Shown here piece by piece: positions 52,330-64,000 of a stretch of DNA of 64,000 nt. Source of the stretch: Macrobrachium rosenbergii (lineage: Eukaryota; Arthropoda; Malacostraca; Decapoda; Palaemonidae). Every line of letters begins with the position of its first letter. Position 1 is the first letter of the stretch. Location: contig NC_089755.1 of NCBI RefSeq assembly GCF_040412425.1, positions 50,267,798-50,331,797 of the forward strand, given 5' to 3'. The notes under the pieces were generated by a model. That model had not been told where the DNA came from and ran no database searches. It saw nothing but the letters and a program-made list of their open reading frames with translations. The position numbers and the translations under genes are program-made.

Positions 52330-52612
52330 GAAACACCTCCTAGCAGCTCTTAACTGTGACAAAAGGTCACTTGGTAATTTATAATTTTGTTCTTCATGAA
52401 CACAACATAATTTTTTTCTTTAAAGCAAAATAAAGTAATGTGCGTACATATCGCAATGACTGCATTAATGCAAAAAATATTTGCTAGGCGATATTGCATC
52501 GCGATTAATTTCCTATTTGTAAATGTACTTTTGAATTAAAGATATACAGAGTAGTCTGAGAGATGCAAAGGATATGTTTGTGTGTAAAGGAAATACAATG
52601 AAACTGACCATC

Positions 52613-52774
<162 letters not shown>

Positions 52775-52884
52775 CAATTCCACACATACTTCAATAAAAA
52801 CGACCGCTTGAGTCTCTTTCTTGTTCAGTTCTCTGTTTCCACTGACGCCCACGAAGTTTCAGTGGGCGTCACAGAGGAATAAAG

Positions 52885-52887
<3 letters not shown>

Positions 52888-52952
<65 letters not shown>
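52888..52952. repeat. (GA)n microsatellite
   Basis: Pure. Just upstream, GACGCCCAC(GAAGTTTCA)GTGGGCGTC forms a perfect 9-bp hairpin at 52844-52870. Confidence 0.97.
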
Positions 52953-52955
<3 letters not shown>

Positions 52956-53964
52956 TCCCTCAGTGCATCTCCATAATTTTGAAAGTGTTTAACACCTGAT
53001 AAAGGAAGGACTAACGATAATGAGATGCGTATATGATTGCCCAGGCAAGTAAACACACACACAAAAAAAATAGTAATAAATTACTAAAAAGATAGAAAAA
53101 ACAAGCAGAGCGGATGAACGCTTCGTGAGGCACAAAAAAGCACGAAAGTCTTGAAAAGGGTAATAGAATTCTGGCATCAAAATTTGTAAAGGAATAAATT
53201 TTAAATGGCAAGTATTCCAAACGTAAAATATGAATGGGATGCAACTCAAAAGGAAGTTCTTTGTACGACGCATAAAAGGGACCAGTGATATAGGGGGAGC
53301 CGAAGCTCAAAAGAATTTAATAATGGAGTGGAAATGTCACAGATGTTGCTACAGTCAGGTCACCCGTGCCAAAGGTACGGTCGCTTTTTTAAAAAAAAAA
53401 AACAGCAGACGGAGGGACGGACGGACGAGCGAATGGCTCCCCTTTGCCCGGGTCTTATGTGACGTGGAAAAGAAGAAGGATAAAAGAGTGGGTCTTGGCG
53501 CCGAAGAAACGAAAACAAAAGAAGGGCGGGAATGCCAGAGTTTGCCGCTAAAAGGAAGAGAGTCGCCAGGGCTTAATGCAATCTGAAGTGCATGGGTCTA
53601 CGGAGCGTGAATGTTGATGGCCCGCGTCCTCGTAAAACAAGAGGATTCTTACCCTTGGCAGTTCATTCCCTTCGTGGTAAAATGTTCTTTCCTTACCTTC
53701 ATCATAGAATTCTTTATTTCCTTCCCTTCACCCTCAAACGTTGTCTTTCATTCCCTTGATGGTACAGCATTGTCTTTCGTTCCAGACTTTCATTTACCTT
53801 CAGTGTACAACACGGTCTTTATTTAAAATTATTGAAGATCTGCGCAGTCTTTCTTTACCTATCTATCAGCCCCTTGTTCTTAACGGTATCTCTCATTCCT
53901 TTACCTTAAAACGCTGTTTTTTTTTTTTATTTCCTTCACCATAAACGAGAATACAAACAAAAAA
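52953..53964. other. unassigned sequence with a purine-rich 118-codon frame
   Basis: 53230-53586 stays open and is Lys/Arg/Glu-rich, but it spans an A12 run (53391-53402), and I see no domain or splice signals. Not called as a gene. Confidence 0.4.
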
Positions 53965-54305
53965 GATTGATGCTGTTGAGACATTCAGACGAAATGCTGT
54001 AAGAAGAAGTGGAAGGGTGAGAAATGTGGCGGAATGCAGAGGTTTTAGATAGGTTAGCATAAGTGAGAGGTGGAATCAGAGTGTTGTGAGATGGTTTGGT
54101 CATATGGAAAGAATGGAGGACGATAGGCAGATGAAAGCGGATAAATGCTTCGGAGGGAGGAGGTGAGGAATACCTAGAAAGCAACAGCAACCGTGAGAGA
54201 GGTACTGGAAAGGAAGAGCTACAATATCCGAGAAGCGAGAGAGTACATGCAATATAGGGGTGGACGCCACAGTAGGCGTATGGCGTTCGATACACTCTTG
54301 TGAAA
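53965..54305 (+). mobile_element. LINE fossil: ORF2 C-terminal region (RWFGHMERM motif)
   Basis: Plus-strand translation from 53967 reads KIDAVETFRRNAVRRSGRVR, then after a stop LSI/ISERWNQSVVRWFGHMERMEDDRQMK, then a basic GGRR segment. The order (VRN, then LSER...Q.V-RWFGH-x-ERM, then GGRRRG-like) is typical of the last part of arthropod non-LTR reverse transcriptases. Several stops and frameshifts interrupt it. Near 54241-54300 the remains of a terminal W-R motif are visible. Confidence 0.65.
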
Positions 54306-54742
54306 GTTTTCTGCACATGGCGTTCATCCGCGATTCTGCAGATAAAATACGAATTTGACAGCGACTGTTATATAGTTTTGTTCTCTGGAGCCACGTCTTT
54401 AAAGAGAAAAGGTCTTGGTACAGATAATTTCAAAGTAAGAGTTGAGAGGGTAGTTGATCAAGCTGACAAAACGCTTCATTTAAACACTCATTACTGTAAA
54501 TCTCTACTTACGAAGATGATAATAATAAAGATTCTCAAGAGAAACTACTAAAGAGAAAATATCAAAAGCACGGAATGTTAAAGGTAAAAAGACATTAATT
54601 AAAAGAACGGCCAACGCACTTGTGATTGAAGGATAAAATGAAACAAGATTGTTGCAAGATTACCAAATAGAAAACATGCAATATTAATATTTTCTTGTGT
54701 TGCATAAATTCCTTAGGTGTAAGTCAATAGCTATGTAAAAAG

Positions 54743-54744
<2 letters not shown>
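54306..54744. other. unassigned AT-rich sequence
   Basis: Follows the LINE fossil; may include its 3' region. Nothing firm. Confidence 0.4.

Positions 54745-54806
<62 letters not shown>
54745..54806. repeat. (CT)n microsatellite
   Basis: Pure, about 30 dinucleotides. Confidence 0.98.
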
Positions 54807-54809
<3 letters not shown>

Positions 54810-54894
54810 ATAGCTTGATAAATATTTCATTAAGAACTTTCCTTTTAGAACTAATAAATAAATTATTCCAATATGTATTTCTGTGGTTCAGTTA

Positions 54895-54960
54895 CTATAA
54901 ATATAAGCTAATATAGCTTATATTTATATAAGCTATATTAGCTAATATAAATATAAGCTA
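54895..54960. repeat. AT-rich palindromic cluster
   Basis: Words ATATAAGCTAATATA and TATATTAGCTTATAT-type alternate in both orientations, so several overlapping hairpins are possible. Confidence 0.5.
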
Positions 54961-55239
54961 ATGATGATTGTTTAAGCAATGAATCATTGATGTAAGTTGT
55001 AAATTGAATGGCGTGATGTCTCTCTGCACACGAATGGCTAATATTAAAGTGCTACTATGCAAATTTGTGTATATTAGAACGTATAAACTGTATCGCATAT
55101 TCGCATGCGTACGCATATTCAGTTCCACAAACAATACAACCAGAAAGGAAATGCGATAAAGGTCATACAAGGTATAAAAACTAGTTTGATTGAATCTCAT
55201 CAAATGGCCTAAACCAGCCACCATACCTAATATGCTCAC

Positions 55240-55380
<141 letters not shown>

Positions 55381-55597
55381 TGATGCATTCATATTTTACA
55401 TCCTTTATCATAAACCAGAAGTCCTCCGAAAAGGAGAATAATCCTGGAAAGATGAAGCTGAAATAAAGTTTGCCGAAGCAACGAACAATTTGGCCGCAAG
55501 GAAGAAAAACGTTGAGCGTTGGCAAGCCATGGTAATTGCCACCTCCTCCCCTCCCCCATCCCCAAACCTCCACATGTCCCCCCACTTCCCCCCTCTC

Positions 55598-55599
<2 letters not shown>

Positions 55600-55632
<33 letters not shown>
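55600..55632. repeat. (CT)n microsatellite
   Basis: Short; preceded by a C-rich stretch (55540-55599). Confidence 0.95.
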
Positions 55633-55636
<4 letters not shown>

Positions 55637-56059
55637 GCTCGCCTCTTTCTCATACCATGTATCAACCAACTGTTGCTTCGTCCTTATAGTGAAATGGATT
55701 ATCTGAATTTCGCCGCTTGGTTAAATATACTGCTGTTTTGTGCCGGATTTGGGCCTAGATTTTTATTTTACAGTTAAGGGAAATTAAACCGAACGATATT
55801 AGATCGTACCTGAGATTTTTTAAACGATTTTTTCTTGCGGTTTGTTAGGCCTACAGAAAAATTTTCCCGTTCTCCAAAAGCCACTGGATCTGGTTCTTTG
55901 ATGATAATTTGTTCCCCCATACATTAATTTTAATCACCAGTACAATGATTCTTTTAAAAAATGAATTCTTCCTTTTCGCGTGAAGTGGCTGGAAGAAAAG
56001 AACCAAAACTTTAAATCACTATGATGAGGTAAGAGAAGTATAATATATATATCTATATA

Positions 56060-56113
<54 letters not shown>

Positions 56114-56187
56114 CTACTGGACACTTTATTACATATATATATTGTATATATACATATGTATATATATGTATATACATAGATAGATAG

Positions 56188-56270
<83 letters not shown>

Positions 56271-56980
56271 TAGAATCTTCTATACTTCAGTCGTCGAATA
56301 TAAAGTAGAACATCTTCAATCTATTTCAGTCACATTTTAATGGGACTTAAATGCTGCAACTCGCTGAAGACGGGAATTAGCGTTTCTGTCTCTAAGCGAT
56401 GCTTTTACGTGAATTACAGCCATATCTTTTCCTTTTAGAACGATGCGAATAAAATTTTACGAATTCAGGCTGGACGTACATTTTATTTATTTATTTATTT
56501 TTTTTTTTTTTTGAAATGTCAAATGCCAGAGGATTCGTTATTAAAAAATCGGATTTAAACAAAAATGCAATCACCATGTAAGGATATTCAGTGCATATAA
56601 ATGATCTATTTGTTTCGAGTTTAAATACGATGTCCTGAATAAGCACTTTTATATTAGAGAAATGTAGGCCGCTATCTCGTCAAGGACTTACTGAAAATAC
56701 ATAACAATAAACCGTAAAATTAAATTTTTTGGCCTGAATATTCTGTTCGGTTGAAATATTCTCAAGTGAAACCACTAGATTCATACGATACATAGGCGTC
56801 ATTTTCCGTTTCTAAGAAAGACGGAGCACCCGCTAACTAAGGAGTTATCATACATACGCATACATACGTATCCTCTCTATGTATGAGGACGTTTAAATCT
56901 AAAATATAAAGATCTTTGGAGGCTTGTATCTATAACTGCTTTTTTTTCAGTCCTTAACCATCCCTAAAATTTCATAGACA
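55633..56980. other. unassigned sequence
   Basis: Holds the AT/GT compound region. No gene recognised. Confidence 0.45.
56041..56270. repeat. (AT)n and (GT)n compound region
   Basis: Two (AT)n tracts (56066-56110 and 56191-56226), a TATG/ATAG-rich join, then (GT)21 at 56227-56269. Confidence 0.97.
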
Positions 56981-57281
56981 GGATACAGAATTTAGGCCAA
57001 AGGCCAAGCGCTGGGACTCATGAGGTTATTCAGCGCTGAAACGGAAATTAACAGTAAAAAGTTTGAAAGGTGTAACAGGAGGAAAACCTCGCAGTTGCAC
57101 TAATGAATCATTGTTAGGAGAGGGTGGACAGTAAGATTGGAGAAAGAGAATATGAACGGAGGTACAGTAAAAGGAATGAAAGGAGCTGCAACTAGGGGCC
57201 GAAGGGACGCTGCGCAGAACCTTAAGCAATGCCTGCAGTGCACCGCATGAGGTGCACTGACGGCACTAACCCCCTACGGGA
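56981..57281 (-). mobile_element. ~310-bp SINE-like repeat (family A), copy 4
   Basis: Full length from GAATTTAGGCCAAAGGCC to CCCCTACGGG, with the GTGCACCGCATGAGGTGCAC palindrome at about 57237-57257. Followed within 40 bp by a truncated family B SINE. Confidence 0.8.
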
Positions 57282-57317
57282 TAAAATTTCATAACTCCTG
57301 ATGGAATGTACTTTAAG

Positions 57318-57441
57318 TGTTACGTCCCGTTGCTAGGTAACCAACTGGTTCTTAGCCACGTAAAATAAGTCTAATCCTTCGGGCCAGCCCTAGGAGAGCT
57401 GTTAATCAGCTCAGTGGTCTGGTTAAACTAAGGTATACTTA
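57318..57441 (+). mobile_element. SINE family B, 5'-truncated copy
   Basis: Matches only the distal part of the two full copies, from the GTTGCTAGGTAACCAA region through GGGCCAGCCCTAGGAGAG to AACTAAGGTATAC. The tRNA-like head is missing. It starts about 35 bp after a family A SINE copy, so this is a cluster of two retroelement insertions. Confidence 0.8.
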
Positions 57442-59268
57442 ACTTATGTATACCTACTTATGGCTGATACAAATTACTGAGCTGTGCTAGCCACACCACC
57501 CCAGTGTGAACAAGTTTTCAAAAATTCAAGGCGAGAGTCCTGACTGACTTTGTCAACAGTCTGCAACGATTTTCCACAATTCTTCCTTTCTCTGTTGGGC
57601 TACGAACTTCGTCAGTGTCTGCCGCCTACTCTAGACATCATTTATTAAACAATTAGTCTAGAGAAGGCGGGTTTTAACACGGTATGTATCCACCTTTGCG
57701 GCGTGTTTAGTACAACCCCGTAGGGAATGACCGTAAAAACATAAACAAAAGAATTAGTCCTAGATAACGACCCCCAAAAACCCTTGTGGGGGTCACTATC
57801 TAGGAAAAATCCGAGAGGGCACATTTCCTGATGCATGACCTACTTCCGCAGCAAAAATGATTCCTTAGTGCACATTCTTGGCTAGCTTTTTGTTTATCAA
57901 CTATCTTTGTGACTCTTTACATCGATATGTTTATTCATATTCATCTTTTATCCCGCTCACTTTTATGTTAAAAATGTATTAGTATAGATCCAATTTATTT
58001 GTTTTCACGAAAGTTTTCCAAGAAGTGTTGTTCATACTTTTGCATTTTGACTTTTTCAGTCATGCTTAAATTTGTTGAAACCAGAATTCTGGAGCTTCGG
58101 GAGATTGAAGTTGGTTTAGGAACATGAAGTCAAATCTAAATGATGATAATAGTAAATAGTTAAAGACCATCATTACTGTCAAGTACCATCATCATTTTGA
58201 TTTGTTTTTATCGTGATCACTGATGCTATCGCTTGTTCTTTTACAGCTAATAATAATATTGATAGTAATACTATAAATACTAGTTCCACTACGACTATTA
58301 TTATTATGCTTAATATTTTTGTTATTGCAGCTTTTTCTTTGCATTACGTCAAGTTTGTATTTTTCCACTCAAGGAACAAAGAGCCATTGACTTTCCAAAG
58401 AAAAATAAGGCCTCACACAGTCAGAAAAATAATAGCATTCACGCTTTCCTTAATCTTCTACAAAAGGGCGCCTCCCGACGGACAAAAACTGAGGAGCTCC
58501 TGAGAAGAAAATTCTCAAGGAAAAGAAACCCGGATGATAATTAAAATCCTTTGTCTCCGAGATTAAGGCAACCAGCGGGAATAAATTCAAAAGCGGAAAT
58601 TAAATGCCCTCGCTTCTGGGAAAGAAATATGGACTTATATCTTGATATTTCGGGAAAGATTGTGACATTATGACATCCGTGCACACATGCGGGAATTGAT
58701 AAGGTCTGGTTAGTAAAGAGACTGCTCGCTTTGCTGAGTGCATCAAGGATATTGTACCTTAAAAGAGCGAAACTGTGATGCTGAATCAGGTATACATGCT
58801 TATTTACCAAGTGAAATTGCGTCTACGACTAAAGCCTTCGTGAAAACACCATCCTTCATTGATTTAACGCATCTTTTAGGTGGCAATAACGTCAAAAAAT
58901 GCTAGAACTCTCTCTCGCTCTTGAAGAGAGTAAATAGATGATTATGGGTTCTGTAAACTTAATCCAAAGGTAAAGAGTCAACCAACCTTAACAAATGAAT
59001 CAAGACATTGAACACTCTCTCTCCCTACTGTCTGGCGAGGTATGGTCTTAGGCCTATAGGCCTACCAGGACCAAGGCGTTACTTGGCCTCTGCTTCTCGC
59101 AACATCATGTAGTTAATAGCTGAAGTGAAAAAAAAAAAACTTTGGACCTGACGAGGAAAGGAAAAAACAAACGAGACACCGAGAGGCCTTTGATCTCTGG
59201 TGTTTTTCGTCACAAGAAAGACACTGGCTCTAAAGTTAATTTACCTCACTCTGGAAAGATTCATTATT

Positions 59269-59271
<3 letters not shown>
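57442..59271. other. unassigned sequence
   Basis: Only the hairpin at 57759-57804 stands out. No gene recognised. Confidence 0.45.
57759..57804. repeat. short perfect-stem hairpin
   Basis: CCTAGATAACGACCCCC (57759-57775) pairs with GGGGGTCACTATCTAGG (57788-57804) with two mismatches and a 12-base loop. Possibly the core of a small inverted-repeat element. Confidence 0.5.

Positions 59272-59353
<82 letters not shown>
59272..59353. repeat. (CT)n(GT)n compound microsatellite
   Basis: (CT)n to 59320, then (GT)16. Confidence 0.98.
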
Positions 59354-59357
<4 letters not shown>

Positions 59358-59734
59358 GATGTTTCCTTTTCCAGGTAGAACTGACATAGTGTCGAATGGG
59401 CTTTGACAGTTTTCACCTTTTTTAACCGGAGCCCCTCTTTTTTTTATCCCTCTGAAGAGACTATAAAATGGGAACTGTAGTTTTGTAACAGATACTGTTA
59501 CCACGGGAAATGAAAGGTATTTTCACTGACTTTATAATTCCGAGATAGATGAAGGTAGCTGGAATGGTTACCTACTAACAAAGTCTTTTTACCTCGTAGC
59601 TCTAACCGATATGTTGTTGTGAAGGTAACGTCCACGCTAGTGAGGATGGTAGTACTAAGACCACAATGTCATTTGATTAAAGCAGCCCCTCTAACAGAAG
59701 TCTGAAGTATACAGACTCGTGGACGCAGTGAACA

Positions 59735-60345
59735 GGAATGGAATCGAATAAAATACTTAGGCCAAAAGCCAAGCACTGGGACCAATTGAGTTATTCAGCG
59801 TTGAAAGGGAGGTTGAGAGTTACAAGGTTTTAAAGGTGTAGCAGGAGGAACACCTCACAATTTCACTATGATACAGTGTTGGGAGAGAGTGGAATATAAA
59901 ATGGAAGAGAATATGATCAAAGGGGGTCCAGGTCGTTTCGGCCATAAGTCATTTAGGCCGTGACATCCAAACTGGCAAACGGCCGAAATGGGTGTACTGT
60001 ATATAATACCAAGGTCTAGACTCTAGAGAATCTCTAGACCTCGTATAATACTTTGATCTCCGAGGGGCTAGTACTAAACACGACGTCCCAAGAAGCTTCC
60101 GCCATGTCTTACGGCGTAAACTTCATATAGCCTCAAGTTGTGACGGCCTAACAGGTTCACGGCCGAAAATAATACGGCCTAATCGTCCCGAACTCAGCAG
60201 AGGTATGGCAGAAGCAGGGGGTCCCGAGTAGAAGGAATAAAAGGGGTTGCAGCTAGGGGCCGAAGGGACGCTGCACAGAACCGTAAGTAATGCCTACAAT
60301 GCACCGTAAAGGTGCAATGACGGCGTTATCCCCCTGCGGGGACAG
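59735..60345 (-). mobile_element. ~310-bp SINE-like repeat (family A), copy 5, split by an insertion
   Basis: The first half (59735 to about 59921) and second half (about 60196-60345, GAAGGAATAAAAGGGGTTGC to CCCCCTGCGGGG) match the other copies in order. Between them lies about 275 bp absent from all other copies, described as a separate element at 59922-60195. Confidence 0.7.
59922..60195. mobile_element. inverted-repeat (MITE-like) element nested in SINE copy 5
   Basis: The left end (GTCCAGGTCGTTTCGGCC...TTAGGCCGTGAC) is imperfectly repeated in inverted orientation at the right end (reverse complement GACGATTAGGCCGT...TTCGGCCGTGAA). The core CGGCC words recur subterminally. A central palindrome pairs AGGTCTAGA (60012-60020) with TCTAGACCT (60033-60041). 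No ORF, so it would be non-autonomous. Exact boundaries are uncertain by several bases. Confidence 0.5.
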
Positions 60346-61660
60346 GGATCTCCATTTAATTTATTATGCTGTGAAGATTAGAGTTGTTGAGCGAAGAAAG
60401 AACGCCTCGGGAATCCGCAAATAAGATGAAATAAAGTGGAATATAATTATTGTGCCTCAGTCCATCTGATGAAGTTGTCAGGTCTTAAATTGTCAATTTT
60501 GGAATGACAAACACAAGGAACAGTTCCAGTTTATTTATAGTTCGTGCCAATGACCAAACGGCGATGATATTATAAAAACAAAACACAAAATGTGAAAAAT
60601 GTCTCCAGGCGCTCTAATGGGTGAGGGGTGCATCCTTCAAGACAGATGGATGAACCCCCGACTTCTGAATTCGGAAAACAAAACAAAGACTCGTCATGGA
60701 ACTTCCAAACCACAGTAACACCGCTGCTTGTGGTCACCGGTCTTCAAACTACCGTGATTTTGGGAAACTCAAAGTGAAGAAGGGAAAGTGGCCTATCAGC
60801 CATTAATAGGCTGATGATGATGACGAACTTCTGCCATTCGTATGGTATCAGGAATTAAATATCTAAAGAGCTATGAAAATTATCTAGAACTCACATCTTT
60901 TCTCCTTTTGATTTTGTTCACCTAAGCCTTAGGTGTTTATCCAGCACAGAAAATTTTTTTTTACTTTTTATTGAAAGGATTAAACTTACATTATATACAA
61001 TTACAATATTTGCAATATGGTTACAGTATACATCAACATAGTATACATAGGCATTTCTTTACATAAGCATGGAAATTGGGGTATATTCAAGTTAAGTTTT
61101 CTAGAAATTTTCCCGGGTCTTTGAAGTCAGTACTGAATGTCACAGAACTAACAAGTTTTACCGAAGAGAAAGAAAGTAAGCTGACAGAACGTCTTTGTTC
61201 TTGTTCCTTGTTCTTGATCTGATTTAATTAATAAGCTCTTCTCGCAAGGTAAGGGGTAAACAGTCCGGTTACCGGCGAACAGGAATCAGATAATGAAGAA
61301 AGCGTTGAGTTTCAGAGTGAAATCTTCGAGAGTTATTACTGTTGTCAGTATCAGAGGCAGTAGTGGTAGTAGTACTAGTACTATTTCCCCGATAAGATTG
61401 AATAGGCTAATACATACAAACCTTGGGAAAGAACCCAGTACCCCTTTTTCCTTCAGGCAAAATCCCTTTTCAAGGAGGACTTCCTGGTAAAACATCCTTT
61501 TAAGTTCTGCGAGAATCTCCTCCGTGACCTCCTTCGCTACGAAGAGTGCTTTGAGCGCTTTTACAAGGGTTATAAGAAGACAAAAGGGGCTTTGCTCTCC
61601 GGTAGATGAAAGGGAAGACTCGTCAGTTTGCCGTTATATATGAAGCACCTGCAGGGTTGA
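60346..61660. other. unassigned sequence
   Basis: Nothing recognised between two family A SINE copies. Confidence 0.45.
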
Positions 61661-61977
61661 GTCCCCCGTAGGAGGGTGGCGCTGTTAGTGAACCTAACGC
61701 GGTGCACTGTAGGCATTACTTAAGGTTCTTTGCAGCGTCCCTTCGCCCTGTAGCTGTAACCCCTTTCGTTCCTTTTACTGTACCTCGGTTCATATTCTCT
61801 TTCTACCACCGTACTCTCCACCCTCTCCTAACAATTGATTCATAGTACAACTGCGAGGTTTTCCTCCTGTTACACCTTTCAAACCTTTTACTGTAATTTC
61901 CGTTTCAGCACTGAATGACCTCATAGGTCCCAGTGCTTGGCGTTTGGCATAAATTCTATATTCAATTCAATTCAGTC
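61661..61977 (+). mobile_element. ~310-bp SINE-like repeat (family A), copy 6
   Basis: The only copy in the opposite orientation. It runs from CCCCGTAGGAGGG through GCGGTGCACTGTAGGCATTA to a tail TATTCAATTCAATTCAG. This orientation shows the (TTCAA)n tail at the 3' end. Confidence 0.8.
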
Positions 61978-62024
61978 TAAATGAACGAGGATGTCTCTGA
62001 GAGGATCAGGAAGGAGAAATAACT

Positions 62025-62170
62025 AAAGGCCGCCATTAACGATCAGTTATACCTGCGCAGTTATGCCTGTTCAGGCAAAACTGAACGTTAGTGAGTTCAG
62101 TTTTGCCTGCACAGGCCGACTGTGCAGGCATAACTGCGCAGGTGTAACTGAACGTTAATGGCAACCTTAA
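62025..62170. mobile_element. MITE-like nested palindrome
   Basis: Outer arms (62025-62070 and 62124-62170) pair via CCATTAACG, CTGCGCAGTTATGCCTG and their reverse complements. An inner pair CAGGCAAAACTGAAC / GTTCAGTTTTGCCTG (about 62072-62107) forms a second hairpin. No ORF beyond overlap. Confidence 0.65.
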
Positions 62171-63762
62171 TCCGATAACGTAAATATGTGAAGACATTGA
62201 AGAAGACTGAAGAGCGCCTTTCACAGAGAAGTAGAGGGGCATAGGTAAAAGAAAGGGAATTAGATGGCACACCAGGAGTTTTTTCTAGCACGCTTTGCAT
62301 ATCTCAGTAGACTCATATCTGGACCTAGAGTTCAGTTTTGTCTACTAAATGTCACAAAAGATCATGTTAGTGACTAAAGGAACCGTTAGCCTTCTTATGA
62401 CGTCACACAACTCCAGATAATTCAATTTGACAATCTAAAGAAAAAATGCCAAATTTTAACAGAGCATTGCGACAAGAAGTCAGTAACCTAAATCAGAAAA
62501 TTAGTGATTATGACAGTGTATAAATGTTTTTCCTCATTCTAATTCCTTGGGCTTACGAAACGAAAGTCTTAAAGAAATCGCAAAAGCCTCTCATTAGATC
62601 CTCTTCGTTCCCCTCTCTGGGTTTTTATGCCCTCATTTAATTCTCACGGTTAACTGGTTCTTTTCTATCCCATGCAAGCAGAAGCTATCTTGCTACCAAT
62701 ATCGGGAAATAAATAAAACAGAAAATAAAAATTTTAAAAAAATCCTCAAGATTACCATTGCGATGACAAAATCATCGAATCGTCTTTATTATCTTTAATA
62801 TTTTGAAAAAATTCGCCTGCAAGAACAAAACACTTTTTGGGTCAAATTTCTGCAGTAAATAACAGAGTAACTTTTGGTGCGGTCAGCGAATGGACGGGTG
62901 AAAACCAACGAAGACTTTACATCCTTGTCATATAAACCCTAATGATCGTTACTTTAACACATATAGTCTTTAGGAGTTCATTAGGAGAATCAACTGGGTC
63001 ACAACGAGACCCGGAACGCTGGCAGCGTGTGTACACGTCAGAGTCAGCGCCGGAAATTATGTCATATATATCTGGCACATCTGAATTCTCTGAGCTTTAA
63101 AAGACGCGAAAAATGTTCCCTTTGAAAGGCATTTCTTTGACGGGGATAATATCCTCGTTCCGCCATTTCTAAAAAGTCGTGGGGAGACCTTTGATATCCT
63201 GTGCACCCCCACAAAAAAAAATTAGAGGGAGTCGAAAAAAATTACTCGAAGGTAAATAGATAAAAGTGAATAAATAAAAATTATGTCCAGATGAAAAATG
63301 GCTTGTGAAAAACGGCGGAAAAAATAGAGCTACGCAAAAGCTGAAGGGAATAATTAGTCGTTACACAGAAAGAGAGATAAAAAGTTGAAAAATTGAATAC
63401 CTGAAGGGACAGAGACGGCATAAAAAAAATATGCAACATCAATGTATTTGTGTTAATCGACTCCTAAATTGATTAAAATCGGTTTAAGTATTTTAGGAAT
63501 CACAGAGAAAGGAAGGAAATTCCATATCTTGGAAGAGGATGGGTGATATGAAGTGTTTTTATACACTTTACCCATTAAAGGAATATGTAATACAGAGCGT
63601 ATTTAAATAAATTCTTGACGTATTTTAGTATTTTAGGATAAATTTAAACTACGAAAGACTGGAGATAGTAAGAAACGGTCTACCAAAGAGGAGTTATTGA
63701 TACTCCGAAGGAATGTCAGTAATTAACTCCTATCTCTTTCCCACATACTACACACACCACTA

Positions 63763-63816
<54 letters not shown>

Positions 63817-64000
63817 AGACGGTATTTGTAGACAGCATTTTTCTCTTTCTCTCTCTGCGTTATTTCAATTTCCGTTATAAAAAAGTTGAAATTTTTTTCC
63901 ACAAGAGTTCGTATACCATTTTTCCTCCCCATTTTAGACATCAGAATATGTTTTTTTTTTTATAACTTTTCCTCACCCATGTAAATTTTATTTGTAATTA
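62171..64000. other. unassigned AT-rich sequence
   Basis: Contains the (CT)n at 63766. No gene recognised up to the window edge. Confidence 0.45.
63766..63813. repeat. (CT)n microsatellite
   Basis: Pure, about 24 dinucleotides. Confidence 0.98.

Noticed and set aside
53230..53586. 118-codon Lys/Arg/Glu-rich ORF
   Set aside because: Passes through an A12 run, has no recognised motif, and purine-rich sequence gives such ORFs by chance. Transcript data would be needed.

Overview
The window looks like intergenic or intronic DNA from a large, repeat-dense arthropod genome, most likely a decapod crustacean (shrimp or prawn; a caridean such as Macrobrachium is my best guess). Three things point there: very long, very pure (AT)n, (GA)n/(CT)n and (GT)n microsatellites about every 1-2 kb; a minus-strand tRNA-derived SINE near 45.75-45.99 kb whose tail I associate with decapods; and several other SINE families that I recall as common in shrimp sequence. 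The species call is inference. Nothing here is prokaryotic: there are no operons and no ribosome binding sites, and nearly all open reading frames over 60 codons are translations of microsatellites or minisatellites.

Layout. 0-15 kb: microsatellites, a foldback element (2.53-2.69 kb), a 23-bp minisatellite (4.50-4.88 kb), a 42-bp minisatellite (6.68-7.21 kb), a short inverted-repeat element (7.76-8.01 kb) and the 3' end of a dead LINE (12.48-12.80 kb). 15-17 kb: the only credible host coding sequence, a terminal exon at 15160-15393 with a good 3' splice site and a GC-rich serine/arginine-rich reading frame. A weaker candidate exon starts at 16635. 19-31 kb: a SINE, a 344-bp hairpin built from two head-to-head tRNA-like units (23.5-23.9 kb), a second LINE fossil (26.0-26.2 kb) and a second copy of the 7.76-kb element (28.0-28.3 kb). 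32-38.6 kb: a 70/140-bp higher-order satellite, a structured repeat with an inner hairpin (35.5-35.8 kb) and a 26-bp minisatellite of about 30 copies. 40-49 kb: more SINEs and foldbacks and three GA arrays spread by segmental duplication. 49.6-52.3 kb: two full copies of one tRNA-derived SINE with target-site duplications, the second inserted in a decayed reverse-transcriptase fragment. 54-62 kb: another LINE fossil, three more copies of the roughly 310-bp SINE family (one interrupted by an inverted-repeat element) and a nested palindromic element.

How the parts relate. The LINE fossils show that non-LTR retrotransposons have been active. The SINEs (tRNA-like promoter boxes, simple-sequence tails, 15-16 bp target-site duplications in two cases) look like their non-autonomous partners, and small inverted-repeat elements often lie at or beside TA-rich microsatellites. 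By my coordinates the (AT)n arrays alone cover about 3 kb and the GA/CT arrays about 1.2 kb. I see no new gene system; the noteworthy content is repeat architecture.
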